Shown in pieces: positions 23,701 to 38,700 of a DNA stretch of 64,000 nt. Position numbers and translations under genes: made by a program. The notes under the pieces were generated by a model. The model saw nothing but the letters and a program-made list of their open reading frames with translations. It was not told where the DNA came from and did no database searches. The stretch is from Branchiostoma floridae (taxonomy: Eukaryota; Chordata; Leptocardii; Amphioxiformes; Branchiostomatidae), in assembly GCF_000003815.2 (NCBI RefSeq), contig NC_049992.1, positions 10,404,755-10,468,754 on the forward strand. Direction: 5' to 3'. Numbering within the stretch: position 1 is the first letter of the stretch; each line of letters begins with the position of its first letter.

Positions 23701-26700
23701 TCAAATATCAGAATGTGTAACTCTGTACATGTGGTTAAAATATTTTTGTAGCTGTCCGTTTGATGCGTACACGCTCTAGCAATGCAATAAACAAGCATGT
23801 GGGTAAACCCATTCATTGCGTATTCTATGTACAATGAGATAAACAGCCCAATTCATACTATTGCTTTTCACAGCCGTTTGTATTTTAACTATGCGTTTCA
23901 CTCAGTATAGAGGCTTAGCATGGTAATTTATCACCGAGTGTGTGAGGATATAGTACCACGTGTCCCCATTGACGTCATCAATAAACCAGACAATCTTATT
24001 TGGTGATTTACATTTCTGCTAAGCATTGACGGATTTCAATGCAGGAGAAGGTACCGCATGTCCCTATTGACGTATTCGAGTCACCAATAAACCAGACAAT
24101 CTTATTTGAATTTACATTTTTGCTAAGTATTGACGGATTTCAATGCCTCAAGAGCAGATTACTATCCCTGAAGTGCTGACAACAGAACAGTCACATGTAT
24201 TTTAAAGCTCCTGCTAGGCCAATTACTAATTGTCATTGCTGATAGCCATTACGAGATAGCAATAGGCATCACCGTTTTAGACTTTACCTCCTGTTAAACC
24301 TTTCAGGCGGATAATAGATTCCTGACTGGTTCTATCTCGCAACTTTCCATCAGGTTCCGAGTCATGAGCGGTAGGTCCTGAAAGGATCGATATACACCTG
24401 CGAACCATGAACGTTTGTTCAGTACCTGTAGTTAGGTAACTGTATGACAGATGCATCTTGTGAGGCAAGTGTTGGCACTGTGTCGGGATCTGTATCAGCA
24501 GCTTGCTTTGATCGAATGGTAGCAGCAGCACTGTCGTTGGTATGTTTTAAATCACGGTTGCGGCCGTATTTCATTTCACAACAGAAAATAGATTGTTGCT
24601 AGACGCCGGAAAGACACGAGTAGTTCATTTTCATGATATCACAAATGTGCCCCGTATGACATCCTTGGCGTGTTACACAATTACTAGCACTGTTGTTTCT
24701 CTTAGGCTGCACATCCGCTAATTGCCACTCCCAATGTGATGGCTCATTTATTTCCGTGTAATGAGAACGGATCAATAAAGAAAGTAGAGCTCGTTGTCAA
24801 TGCTTTGTTAGGGTCTGGTCGATATCTGGTGGATCCCAACCTGATTGATGAACTTTGATGGTGGCTTCTTTCGTGGGACTGTTAAGACTGGAGAGAAAAC
24901 TATCTGAAAGACGCCTTTATCTACGTCACTGGTCCTGATATTCACGTTGAGACACACTGACAATTGAAGAGACTCGTTTACCACAGCTCTCTATGTATAT
25001 ACTGTAAGGTGTAACGCGTAACAAAAAGAAATAGGATCGTAACCGAGGCATACTCAACCCCTGCCCAACTTTTCTTTGATTGATGTAACAAGGCGTGCCG
25101 GTCTTGCAAAAAATTATCCATCAACTGTAAACAGGTCAGTTTCCTGTCTACAACCTTTTGCAATATTGGCTGCTGCCCTGAAGGTCATCAAGGAGCAACT
25201 TATCTTAGCTTAAAACCGGTATCATTGCTGCGTCATTACAGGCTGTACCCCAGCCATGTTGTGTAGCGAGAGATATCCGATCCTGCTCCATCATAAATGG
25301 CAAACAGCCAATCTGTCCACAGCCCCACTGGTGGTACAATATACGCCGTCTGTTGTCTTCTGCGATGCCAGCAGACATTTTATGCAGTTACCCAATTATC
25401 CTGCCGAAGACCTTTCTTTTATGAGAGGCGCATAAACGGAAAAGGATAATAGGAAGCATTCCTCTTCATGATGCTCTAAATAATGGTGAGCGAATGGACA
25501 GTAAGTCTTTCTTTTGTGTCCTCCTTCCACGTCAATGACAACGTAAGTGCAGCTTCCAACAAAAAGGCAGAGGTAGAAATTACAGTGTTAGTCTGTAATA
25601 ACTATAAACACTGAGCTAACTGTTGTCTTTCTAAAGGCCATCAATAATAACTGGGTCGACGCTTCTCTATACCGTACAATCCATTATCAAGTCATGGTAT
25701 CGCAAATTAGAAGCACGTGTCACGTCTATGGTCACGTTTAACGTAATACAGGACTTCCAATTTAGATTAATTTGGCCTTGAAAACGTCAGGCATGATCTG
25801 TTTATTGTGTCTATCTGGTGTTAAAAGTAAGAGTGATGCAGCAAAACTCTAAGATACATGAGTTGTAACTTCTAAAGCTATCCGGGGAGCACGAAGAGTT
25901 CATGCTTCAATACAAGTAATTTCATTGCTACCCGTGCCTAAATGTGTTCGCCTCGTTCAATCTATTTCTCCATTCCTTGTGCACACATCGTGATCTTTTA
26001 TTTTATCGTAGCCTCATTATTGCTAATCCTGTCATTAGTTCTATGCGCAGCATGGCGTAAGCTGGATTATGAACATTGCCATTTCTCTTTTCATTAAATC
26101 ATTTTCAGATGAGATGTTGCATTGCTCGGTAGTTATTAACACCCTGAGTAACCGTTTTATAAGTCGCACTATAACTGCAAATTCAACATGACGATTTACT
26201 GCTGATTCGCTTGATGTGAGAAACCTATGATCACCAAAGGACATTCTGTCAAGGTCCATAGCCTGATTTATTGCGAAGAGTCCCATGGTACTGGAGCATA
26301 CTGCCTGTCTGACCTGTGTAAGGATGCCCTATGGTAATTAGAAGCACTCCATCTTGTACAGGGTGCTGACAATGCGGTGTGTTATCTGACGCCATGTGAC
26401 CGTTACAAATCTAAAACTAGACCAGATAATCATTGTGGCTAAATCTACTAGTAACTGACCCTCAACTTTATGACTAAAATTGCGATAAAGAGCCTGAAAC
26501 TATTTCTTTCATTACACTCTCTTTTTCCCACTGTGTCTCTGCTAAATGCTAGAAATTTTGCTGAAATATGAACTTTTTCACCTTTGAATCACATCTTTGT
26601 TAAATGAACTAGCCTGATTAATTTTACATAAGTACGGCAGTGTATAAGTCTTATCAAGACATGCATTGGCAAATTGCAGCTTTATGGCTGTCAGCACTTC

Positions 26701-29700
26701 GATGAGGAAACGTGTATCAACACACTTTATCGTTATTGCTATTAGTGACAGTATGATAATCATGATCTCATTATCTGTATAATATATAAACTTCCTGAAG
26801 AAGGAGTAATCAAGCGCATTCTTGAGTCAGCTTTCTTATAATCAGATTACAATCGCGATAAAAGAATGTCAGAATCTAATGATGATCTTATCACCAGGGA
26901 TTTCTACATGTCTACATTTTCCTGATCACCAAAGCAAAACGGATGTGTGACAGCATAATGGAATTTGAGTAACGATGTGTGGAACTGTAGGTAGCTCGGC
27001 GGATATTGATGTTTGTTTCATGGGCAAATCTATCTTGAATCCCGGGAATGACTAAAGGCTGTACGCCTCGCTAATAAATCGATGCATACATCCCCCGTTG
27101 GGTTACGTGTTACCAGGCCATATGATAATAGCCTTCAGGTCCCCATGCCTGTCGATAAAGGCAGTAGAAAGTACAGTAGCGGCCGATTCGAAGTCAATAA
27201 CCTTACATGGTCAAGGCATATATAGACATGTGTGTGAATGTGCTTGTGCGTGCGTGCGCACGCGTGTGTGTGTCTGAGCGTACGTGCGCGTGTGTGACTG
27301 TGTGTCAATGATTTTACCCAGCCAACACACGTAGATTTCTTAAGTGTGTGTATGTGTGCTTGCTATGTAACGTTTCAGTATTGCTGTGATCTTTTCGCCA
27401 GATTTAAATTTAGATTTACTGAAATTGCAGACAACGTAATACGGGGCAAACCCAGGTAGCTTAGCTATATTGGGTGCCAACATATACAACTCTCAAACAT
27501 GTAACCAAACGTCGTTGCAGGTGATATGATGTATGTCTTGCATTTCAATATGATGTTTACAATATTACTTCACAAGCTTCACGCAATGGGTCGAACTGAA
27601 TGCACTCCCAAGCTCAACCTCACTCTGGGTCCTCGGGTCAATATCAATTACCGGACAGTTCAACCAAAGATCAATCCCTCATCCAATTGCTCAGTCCAGT
27701 GGTTAATGAAATTAAGCCAGGTCAACCACACACTGTGCGGTAGGAGCGTTTGATGTTTATATTGGGAAAACACAGTCGAATTCACGTTCGAGGAATCAGA
27801 AATTTGATGGTTTACACCCAAAAAAAAAATCTACACTTGATAAAAGCACAGGAAAATCGAATTTCCTCTTTTACATATTGACAGAGCATGCATAATATTC
27901 TACACCAAGCACGTTGGCATATCCAGCACCTGACACCTGAGCACTCTTAACAAGTTATCAACTGATTATGAAGCTATAGTACTGCTGACTTTGCAAATTC
28001 CTATCCAAAGATTTAAAATCAATTGAGAACGAGATTGAATTTTCCTGATTGTGCCTACTGTGTAATCACTCAGTAGATAATACCCTAATTAGTGTAAAAA
28101 CATTGATCATTCCATAATGTCTACAACGTAAATGCCTGAATTGATGGCTTACATCACATGTTCCACAGCAAGTAGGCTTCTTTTCAAATATTCGTCACAA
28201 TCAACAAACGAATGGTCATAAAAGACTTTTCTATTATTTTATTGGACAACTGTTTGAAGGCAGTTAAGCAATAAGTTTTGGTTTTGAAGCAGTGAAAAAG
28301 AATGTCTCTGACAATAATCGATTTTCCTTTTGTAAGAGCATTTACAATTTTCATAGATACATGTACATTTATAGCATGTCTTTATCAAGTGAGTTTTCAA
28401 TATGTACGAGTATCTTCATGCAAAATATATGCTCAGACAAAGCTGTTGAAACAAACGATACGTAATCTTACACAACAAGTAGGCTACCACTACCAGTACA
28501 CATGCGATACAGGGGCGTCTAAATTAATGTAGATGCCCACAACTTCGATTATATATATGCTATGGTCTGACGGTAAGTAGTCTATACGTATACAGGAACA
28601 TATTCGAAACAACAATAGAGTTTTGATAGTAGACTCACCATTGTCTTCTCTTCTACTGAGTCCATGCTGCTGATGTAGACGTTAGCGATCACTTCTACAG
28701 GTGGGCCTGTAGGGTACATCAAAATTTATGTAATATACCTAACCTATCAGTGCTAGTTATGTTACGCTTATACAAATATTTCAGGCGCATCAATTTTATT
28801 AAGTTTAATAGTTAAATCCAGGAGAAGTTTTGATATTCCTTATAACCTCCTTGTTATAACATCATATCTTGCCCACATGACATTGGTACCATAATAGCTT
28901 GCTCTGAAGTATCAACAATCAACATAACGGTGGCTCTACGGTTACCAGCTGTAACTTTAAATTTCTTTCAAAGCTTGCTGCATAATTTTTCGACAAAGGC
29001 CTTGGTACAGGCGAACGAACGTTGGCTATTAACCTCACCGTCAAAGTTTGGGCGGAGATTTTGCGGCTGCTCCCCCAGGAGGGTCTCCATTAGTTCCGTC
29101 ATGTTGTCCATTGCGGACGCTTGCCTGAAAAGACATCATTTTCTTCAACTTTCAAGGCGGGACTTGCTCATGCAGGCAGGAAAGTAGTTATGCAACAATC
29201 GCGAGAGTGGGACATTCTGTACAACGAGTACCACCAACACTCTGATAAAACTAAATAGACAGTATGAATTGGCCCAAATGGAGTGCGTGATTGGCTTTGA
29301 AAAGTTTGCCACCAAAGAAACTTTAACCAAGTCTCTACCAGCTTCCTGTAGTTAATGAAAGAATTGCAGGAATTGGCCGAATAGGTTGCAAAATTCACAA
29401 GAGACTAACCTAGGCTCTTTGCCAGATAAGTCGCCTATTTGGGTAATTTGCCAGAGGAGTAGGCCGACCAAAGAACCTTAAATGTAGTCTCCATTGGGGA
29501 CTGAAAAAAATTGTCCAAGTAGAGTGAATAATTTGCTGAAGAAGCTGGCTGACGTCTTCCTGCAAATTATTCATCCTGTTTGGACATTTTGTACATTTCA
29601 TTCAGCCCCGAGAGGAATCGTGTGGAGACTGTACTCACGCTTCTTTGGCCGCTAACTCATCTGACAAATTATTTACCCTTAGTTTGGCCAATCTACTACT

Positions 29701-32700
29701 CTTTCGGACCCACGACGCTGACAGCGGGGTGCACCAGTGAGAGGAGTCTGCTGAAGTAGAAAGCAGTGCGTTCATCTCATCACAAGTGTCTTAGAGAACT
29801 CTAGAACTTGAAGCACACCCAATTATCAGATTCAGCAGCCAGGAAACATCGGTCACCCCCCCCCCCCCAAGTATATGAATAGGGCTTATTAAAGGAACCC
29901 GTGAAAAAACAAGGTGGTCAGGAGCCTACAAATGATTATGTTGTAATATCATTGCAGCTGTGAAACATTAGTGGTTACAGCAGGGTAATAAAGACTTAAT
30001 TAAGTGCACAAATGCAGCGGCAGCGGTTATCAGGAGCATGTTTGCTAACTTCATAGGGACGTTAGTAGAACCTTCAGATTAACATCATCGTATGTTTGTG
30101 TTGCTTTAAGCCATACTAATTCTCTCTCTCTCAACCAGTGTGGGATGTGGGTGTTCCAGAAACACATAAATGAAGAAGACTGCCCCTCAAGCACGATTGC
30201 ACACCAGAGCGTATCGACTGAACCTTTCTGCTAAATCCCACCTAAGTACTAGCCGTAATTTGAAACAACCACTGTCAAATGCAATATTGCTATTCATCAA
30301 TAACTGAATGCGAATTATGAACGGTATCGTTTTGCTTTATTCAGGCTACTTTGTTTCCTCACCTTTGTAGCTTGGTTTGAGACTTGGTGTCTTGAGGAAA
30401 GGTTATGAATAGACAGTTTCCAATTGCGTCTAAATTCCCCTTTTCTTTTCTTAACTTGCTTTAACTATTCAGTTTTATGAAGAGCGACTACAATGACAAA
30501 CAAAGACGTTAAATAGTATATTGAACCAAGCCAAAAACAAAGGTATACAACATGCTGTTGTCAAGAGGTATGCTTACTGCAATCGCCAGAAAGTTATATT
30601 TAGGGATATTTTTTAAGAGCAGTCATTTTTCAGCCATCGATAGTTTTTGAGCCATTGATAGTTTAAGTTGCACCCGTTAATAGTTTTTGACCCATTGATA
30701 GCTTGAGCTGCAGTCCTTTGAAGGAGATGCAAAGCCATTAGCCTTGTACTTGTGTTAAGTAGGCCACCATAATCATCGATATAGTCTATTTGATCTAAAT
30801 CACAGGCTGGAAAAACTAATGAGCCAATGACGTAAATTTTGAGAGAATTGTGCAGCACTTTGGACTATATGATGGAAAATTGGCGATTATAGGTACCGAG
30901 GACAAAAGAAATCAAGTTGGAAGTGACAGTCTAAAGGCTGTCAATCCAACGCCATATATTTACCATTTTCGCAGGCAATAACTTTTGCTTTTTGGCAGTT
31001 CAGTCACAGAACTTGCCGTCAGCGCAGGTTTGACTCAGTCTTCTAGCATTCACGGTGTGCAGAATTAATGGACTATATCAAATAGCCGGACCTACAAGTA
31101 CATCATCGGCAAACCCGCCCTCGGATGTGCAGGAGGTGCTGATAGCCCAGCAGGAGGACATATTAACCACCTGTATGCTGAAGATGACATCACGCTGAAG
31201 AGACATCGATACAATCATCACTCTCTCTTCTTGAAGTCCTCGATTGCTTCCGGAGTTGTCAAATGCAAGGTTTCGATTAGAAAGCATGGGAATGGATCTT
31301 CCTGGACCTTCAACGCCATTGCCTGTAATCCTTTTTCCCTTCATCAACACGCGAAGAGTGGTTGATTATCGGTGTGTGTGGTTGATTGGATCTACCGGGA
31401 TGAGGACATGTGATATGATTAAACGTCTGAAAGTAATCTATGTGGCAAACTCCAACGTAAGGAATGATAGTCTAAAGCTCATCTGGACTTTCATGACATT
31501 AAACGAATGACCTTCCTGCTGTCAAAACAAACTAATGAAGGAAGGTGTACTTGCTTACAAGTTGGTAATGTCAAAACAACATCACCGAAGTTAAGGACAT
31601 TTGATGAAACTTTTGAGGTGGCTTTGCTAGTTTTACTCCGTTAAGGCGGAAGTGAACAGAGACGACTGCAATCAGGTATGCGATCAGTCATGCCTCTACC
31701 TTGCAGTGCTGACGAGTTTGCTTCTGGCAGCTTGAAGCACATTATTACCAGAGGATGTTGACTTTCCTGTGTGTGATCAAATATTCATCTGTCTTCAGCA
31801 CAGGGAGTATTATCTGCCGATCATTCCAGGGAACGCAGCAGAAAACTTTCCTCTACCCTTCACGCCTGAGTAAGACTGATTGTGCACCGTCATTAACGCA
31901 GAATCCTCTCAGGAAGTCATCGGTCCAGGTTTGCCTGCTGGTCTATTGCAGGTGACAGCGTTGACGTTTCACCTACAGCCAAAACCCTTACAAAAAGCAT
32001 GACTTTTTGAAAACATTGCAGAAACGAAGCGTGTCTTAATATCCACATATACTGTATACTGAGATCCCGGGCGACAAGTGATTCTTGGTCAAAGCTTAAG
32101 TAAACAACAATTCTCCATAATACATATTTTTGATCACAGTTCTCTAACTTACTTTTCATCGGCCTATTTTCACTGTTGGTGTATTCTTATCCACTGTGCT
32201 AGCACGTTGTAATGATTATTCATATTAAAGATATAAACCAAACCACAAATGCCCTAATCAAATAATGTTGGTACATACATAGCAGCACTAAGGGGCTCAA
32301 TAACGTACGGTTGTGAGGTACGAATCCCTGCACGGCTCCTAACTAACCGAGCGGCGCACCATGTATCCTACTGGCCCTACACATCATGATCCTCAGGGAA
32401 ACACGGAATCCTCTATGGGTACATATATTGATTCGAGTTACGAGCAACAAAACGGCGCTCCAAATGTTTTAGTAGACAATCTACATGTATAGCTGTGGTG
32501 GTAACAAACTTTAGCCCATGTTATATGCTCATTGCTTTGAATCGTGGCTATGATGGCTTGGGTATTTTCATCTTCAGACACATTCTTTATGCACTTTTTA
32601 CACTCCTTCACAACTGCGACCGGTCAACCGTGAGGATGACTTTGTGGTAAAATCATTCAGGGATTTTTAACTTGTATAAAAAGAGCCAATGATGCATCAT

Positions 32701-35700
32701 TGGTCACGTTTGCTGTATATGGGCGTGCTCCTCACGGTTATGACAACAATCGTCAAGGAGTTTAAAATGTAATCTCCAACTCGATCATCCAGTTGCTGTT
32801 ACTTCTTCACATTTCCTCCGGTCACAACCTATGATAGACCTCCCAGTGGGAACTTGGGGTATCGTCCGTCAGACGTCACACAGAAGCTGGGCAAACCCCG
32901 GGATCATATCCCGCACACGGCCAGCATATCAAGGGATGGACATTCAGTTTGCCATTACGGACGTTTGATACTAGGTGTTACCACGAAAAGGAAAATGATC
33001 GCCCCGCAATTTTCATGCGTGATGAGGTGTGGCCTGGTTATCGATCAAACCTCCCCAATCGTCCGTCCTGCTTGGCCTTCCGGCCAGCTGGGGTCACACA
33101 GAGCCGAGCGTCAAAATAACAGAATCGTCCAGCGGATCAAAAAAGAATTATGTCCTACTTATTTGACATTTGTAGGAATTTCATGGACAAGACTCGCTAC
33201 CATATGATATACCGTCGAGTTACATTCAGAATGGGACACGATCAAGTCGTGTTGTAACATGTATTACAACTCAAGGTATCGTTAAGGTTCTGGGGAATGT
33301 GATTGAATGAGTTGGGAGGGCCATGCGTAATTTTGTTCCCCATCATTGCTGCTTTTACGTTGCAATTTGGTCCTGATGCTTGTGGGCTACTGACAAGATC
33401 AGCATTCATACCACACTCAATATGCCTCCCATCTTGCCTTAGAGGAATGGGTTCTATATCTCGTACATTTAGTGTTGTTATATATGATATGTAACATCAC
33501 GTTATGTAATTGGCTCCAAAAATACAATGTGGACTCGATACGAACGTAATTAAACCAATTCGTTCGTGATCATGTTCGTATACTGCCTTTTAACTAGGAC
33601 GGCGCTCTCGCCGCGCTCTCTCTGCGACTTACAATTTGACAGATCGCTCAACGACTTGTATAGAAAGGAAACAAATCTTTTTACGCTTTGTGTGTTTTGA
33701 TGTCTTACAGTCATACTTTTACATGTTGTATGATATACCCAGTGTCAAAGCGATCGAAGGTTACACAAATCCTATTTGGGTCGCAGTGAGAGCGCAGCGC
33801 GGTCGCCGTCTAGTGGAAAGGGGGGCTTATCTATACCCACTTATATCGTCTTCAGAAGATATAGCCAGCAGGAGATGGGCTGCCGTGTAGTGACAATCTT
33901 AAAGTTTAGCATGAACATAATCTCCAACAGACCGTGCGGTGGCATAAAATAGTATCACAACCTGAGGAAGGAGTTTAGAAGGCAAAGGAGTTCATTGACC
34001 ACCGCGAAGGCCAATGAACTCCTTTGCCGGCTAAACTTCTTCCTCAGCTTATGCTATATTTTGCCACCGCAAGATCTGCTTGGAAATAACATGAACATAC
34101 AAGCTTTCTTTCATGCCCAATAGAAGGGGTACATAATCATAATACCAAAGCTGGCTCTATTGGACACTGATTAACAGTTACATCTATCGTTATTTACAAT
34201 GATCCTTGTGATTCCAACCGATTTGTCTTAATGAAGAAGGCCTTCTTGTAATGCCATCCTCCATTCTCGTTGCTTTAATGCTTCATTCTCTGATTTTTAT
34301 TCATGAGGATGTAATAATGACTGATATGTGAAGATTCTAACATCAGGTAGATATACTGTTGCACACGGTAATGTCATGGAGAGGATCAAAGCTCAAGATC
34401 AAAAGGTGCCATCGTAGCGCGTCTGATACCTATCCGATGCCTTGATATTTCCGCTTCTATCCCATCATCATCCTTCTTCATATCTTGGTGGCAATCCAAT
34501 CTTCGTCCGTGAAGCTCGGTACCACGGACGTTGACGACCTCAAGTTCATGTTCGGCCACGCATTGGATCTGCTTGGATCAATGTGTGAGAGACAGAGCGG
34601 TGTCAAGGATTTCTTACACATACGCAGGATTATATTTCTACGAAGCGCGGGGACGCAAGAACGCTGGCTGAATTGTTAAACGGCAGGACTAACATATTAC
34701 TCCTGGCCTGGAGATAAAACCTGTGAATTATGATTCTGCAATGACAACTAAGTATTTTTGCCTTGACTTGTAACAGAATAGAATTAGACCGGAACCGTTA
34801 TGCCTCTTGTTGCAATATAAACCAAATAGTACATGCGAGTGTAATTTCAACTGGGTTTTTAATCAAGGTGTAAAACTTATTTTACTATTTCTGTCTTCCG
34901 TTGCAGCCATGTTGTCACTTAAGGTAGTCGAGTCACTACAACTTTCCCTTGGGTGTCTCATAAATTTTACTGCCACGTAATAAACTTTATGACAAAATCT
35001 GCCCAATAGATAGTGTTGATGGATGTATTGAGCCGACAGGATATACATCATTACCCTTACCTGCCAATATGGCTGTATATGGCTGCTTGATTTATCATTT
35101 AACTTTCAGATCGGCCATTTTTCATGTGATGAGAAAATGGACCCAAGAAGATCGTGTATCTATCATAGGAGTTTCGCTAACTTTAAATGGAGAAAACTTG
35201 TAGCGCGCACTATCAGTGGCACCATCTCCTAATGAAAATGTGCAACTAGTGGACCATTGTGCGAAAACGATACGCATCTCGTATCGCAGGACCATCTACC
35301 TATGAAAATATGCAACTCATTTTATGGACCATTTTGCTAGTAAGATAAGCAACCCAGAAAAACTACTTATCTTCTGAAGATAAGCGGCTCAAATATTGCG
35401 GACCATGATAGCGCTATGACGACAGGAATCCAATTTTCTCAAAATTAGCAATTCATATTCAGGCTATTTTCGTATAGTTATGCTCAGCAAGTCATGTTGG
35501 GGTTCCCTGGGGGGTCTAGAGTTCGGCACACAGATTCGGAAAACATATGGGAAGCCCTACTTAAGCCTCTGTGAAGTAACAGGTAGATAAGCCTTAAACG
35601 GGACCAATGGGAGAGCTTATCATCAGATCGTCCTGATTCATGTGGCATCGGAGCAGAGAGAGAAGACAAGACCCCAACTAATCAAACACTACTAAAATCA

Positions 35701-38700
35701 ACTCTCTTAAATCGTCGTTCTGAGCCCTCCTGCCTAAGTCTTCCCGCCTTTACCACACTTATCTAGGTCACTTGTCAGTGAGCGTAGTAAAGAATTGCGA
35801 ATCGTTATCCGAGTTGACTAACCCCTCACTTTTCACAATGATTTATCATTTAACTTTGAGCTGTTAGACATAGAAAGATCGGAGCAGGCAGAGAGGAGAA
35901 GACCCGAGCCACTCAAACACTGCTAAGTGTCCGAAAATGATTTCATCAGGTTGTTAAGATATATAGGATATTCATGTACTAAGGAGAAATATGCTTACTT
36001 AGCTTAGTAACACGTTTCGACGTTTCTCACTCACAGACACCTTCCTCAGAGCTTTTGACTGGACGAGGGGGAATACAAACTCTCGCCGCAAAAGCGCTAC
36101 CACATATAGCGTCGAGAAGCAAAACTCCAGTAAGAAGCTTAGAGGAGGGTGTCTGATAGACATCTAAACGTGAGCAAAGTGAGTACATACTTCAACGGCT
36201 TAGGTCCTAATTCCCAACCCGGGGCCCAGCCGGCTATATAGATACAGATACAGCATGATCTACAAAATGACCAAAAGACTGGTGGACGTACCAACTGATA
36301 AGTATCTAATACCAGCTCAAAAAAGAACAAGAAACAGTCATGACTTCAAATACCAGAGTAACCGACCTAGAATTGATGTGTTCAAAAATTCGTACTTTCC
36401 CAGAACTATCGTAGAGTGGAATTTGTTATCACCAAGTACAGTAGGGGCATCTTCTCTTTGTAGTTTTAAAGAACGCTTGCTGATAGATGTGCAAAAGAAA
36501 GCTAGGTGCGACGGGTCGTTCGGTGTAATATAACCAGCTGCTGCCGCGCCGCGCTCCTGCGAAGCTAGTGTGTTACGCCGAACGGCGGTTATACCGGCTA
36601 TTATATATAGATACAGATACAGATACAGCCAGGTAGCTTTCGGAAACGAAAAATATGATATAAAAGGCAACGAAAGACACAAAATGTAAAGAAAATGGTC
36701 ATAAGCATAATTTGTGTATATTCCTTGGTAAAAAACTTTTATTTTTCGTTTCTGCAAACATCATCCAGGTCGGGACCCGGTTTAGAAATGGGACCTAAGC
36801 CTAAAAGAATTCTCCTTTATCACGTACTGCCAACCCTCAAAGAGACAATGTGTGGCCGTTATAAGGACTGGTAAGGCCACTTCTTTAGGGCACCCGGACA
36901 TTACTGCCGTAAGATGTAACGGGAACCAATCGGCTAATTATCTAAGCGATAATATCTTGACCGTTGGCGTTGTTGGAGTAACTGTCATTGGCTATATCCG
37001 AGAACCATTAGAGAAGGCATTCCTGCCCACGTTTACGTTCTATCTGGGGAATCTTGACCACCATTTAGCGTGGGCCAAGATGGGCCCAGGAGTTACAGTA
37101 GAGGACTAACATGTGCACATGCGTCTCACTTAAATGTACTTCTTGTGCGGACGGGTTAAGTTGTACTTCATGCCCTTGCATAACAATTGCCTAGTAATAC
37201 CCTGTGAGTCCTGTATGTACACACAACCTCTTCTCTCATGACGTATTCTGAATGTAACTTAACTTCCTTAGTTTTGCTAAACCGCAGAAGCAATCAGAGC
37301 ACTTCTGAGAACGTGCCAAGTTGATTTCGTGTGGGATTTTGTGGATTGAAAACTCATTAGTGAGACCCTCACATGGACCCACGAGCGAACAGCTTCCAAA
37401 AACTGTGGCGCTCAGACTAAGGCTAATTCCATTCTCCTGATACATCGATTAAGAAACGTCTCGAAAAAAAACACAGTAGAAATCGCGGAGTGTAGGGCAC
37501 GTTCGATAACCGAGTTGTTCCAACATCCCAGATGCACCTATATGAAACCACGTCAATATTCACTATGCGTCACGCGTTTTGTGCTTGGTAGTCAAGAAAA
37601 TGGGTCAGCCAGAATGAATCCGGGAAATTCCCGATACTTCGTTGAGGCATACAGGATCATTCCGTTATTGAAATATGGGGAATTAAATGCTTTTATGATG
37701 ACAGAAAGGAATTACTCCAAATGGCCCGGTGATCGAACATCGATATCTTGGACTCGGATCTACAGGGCAAATTGCTCCTTGAGAGGCATTACGGCTTTTG
37801 TTTCAGATTTGCGTGACATTACAACAAAACACAATAATCCTTCAGTGATATGGGATACGGTGGAGGTCATTGGGTTCTGAGCCTATAATGACTGAATGAC
37901 CTTTATTGTACATATTTGTGCTCAAACAAGCTAAGTACAGGTCGTAGCGCTAGTGACAAGGTACAATTTTGATGTAAGAAAAAGGCATCTTCTCATCTCT
38001 ACATATGCTAATACATTCTAGTATGTACAAGTTCAACTTCTTCTCGCTATTTAAAACAATTATAAACATAAGGACAGATGGATCAATAATGTATGCTTTA
38101 TCTAATTGCATGAGGAATATGAATCTTTCCGTGGTATTCAAGTATCGAAAATTAGGGAACATATGTTGTATATTTTCAAAAAGGACGTTTCCTTCGTTGT
38201 TGTATAATGTACAGTCAACAATTCAGATTCAGCTTTATTCCTGGATGACTTGGCATGTATGTACACATGAAATACGTCATCAGTCACAGAATCAACTTTA
38301 AAACATTAATGCATTTACAACATTTAAAATTAGACAGCAATCGGATTAAGAAAATATAAATGACAGAATCAACATTCTTTACCGATCATCTAGCACTTTC
38401 GTGCAGCAATCTTACAGAGCGGGGTGCAAATGACATCTCATGTCGCTTCGTTTTACTTCTAGATGCCCTATATCGGGCTTCCCGACGAAGACTGTACGAA
38501 CTGTCCTGAGGTGAAGTAAAGAACTCCCTCAGCGGAGAGCTACTGTCCCGCAGTATGTCTTGTAGAGTCTTCAGCGTCGCTGCGTCCCGTCTGTCTGATA
38601 GTGAGGGCAATAAAGTGACACTCATCCTCTATCTTATTCAAGTTACAGTATTGGCAAATTCTTTGTTCCAGAGGAATAATCTGCTTTACTCATTACAGTA

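Larger units (their letters stand above)
22587..28638. other. Receptor intron 3 (about 6 kb)
   Basis: Contains a 98-bp tandem duplication with a CRE-like site (23954-24149) and a TG/CG-alternating tract (27229-27305). The remainder is AT-rich; open frames there are short and unlike any family I know. Confidence 0.55.

Noticed and set aside
29855-29870. C-run near 29860
   Set aside because: Simple homopolymer within an intron, not next to any splice site.
32281-32345. tRNA-like segment with GGTACGAATCC
   Set aside because: Only a B-box-like match; no A box at proper distance and no closing acceptor stem. It may be a SINE remnant.
32854-33207. 117-codon plus-strand open frame
   Set aside because: Composition is unlike the real genes here and no domain is visible.
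37515-37880. 121-codon plus-strand open frame in receptor intron 1
   Set aside because: Not similar to any family I know, no neighbouring exons, and it lies among LINE and MITE fragments.
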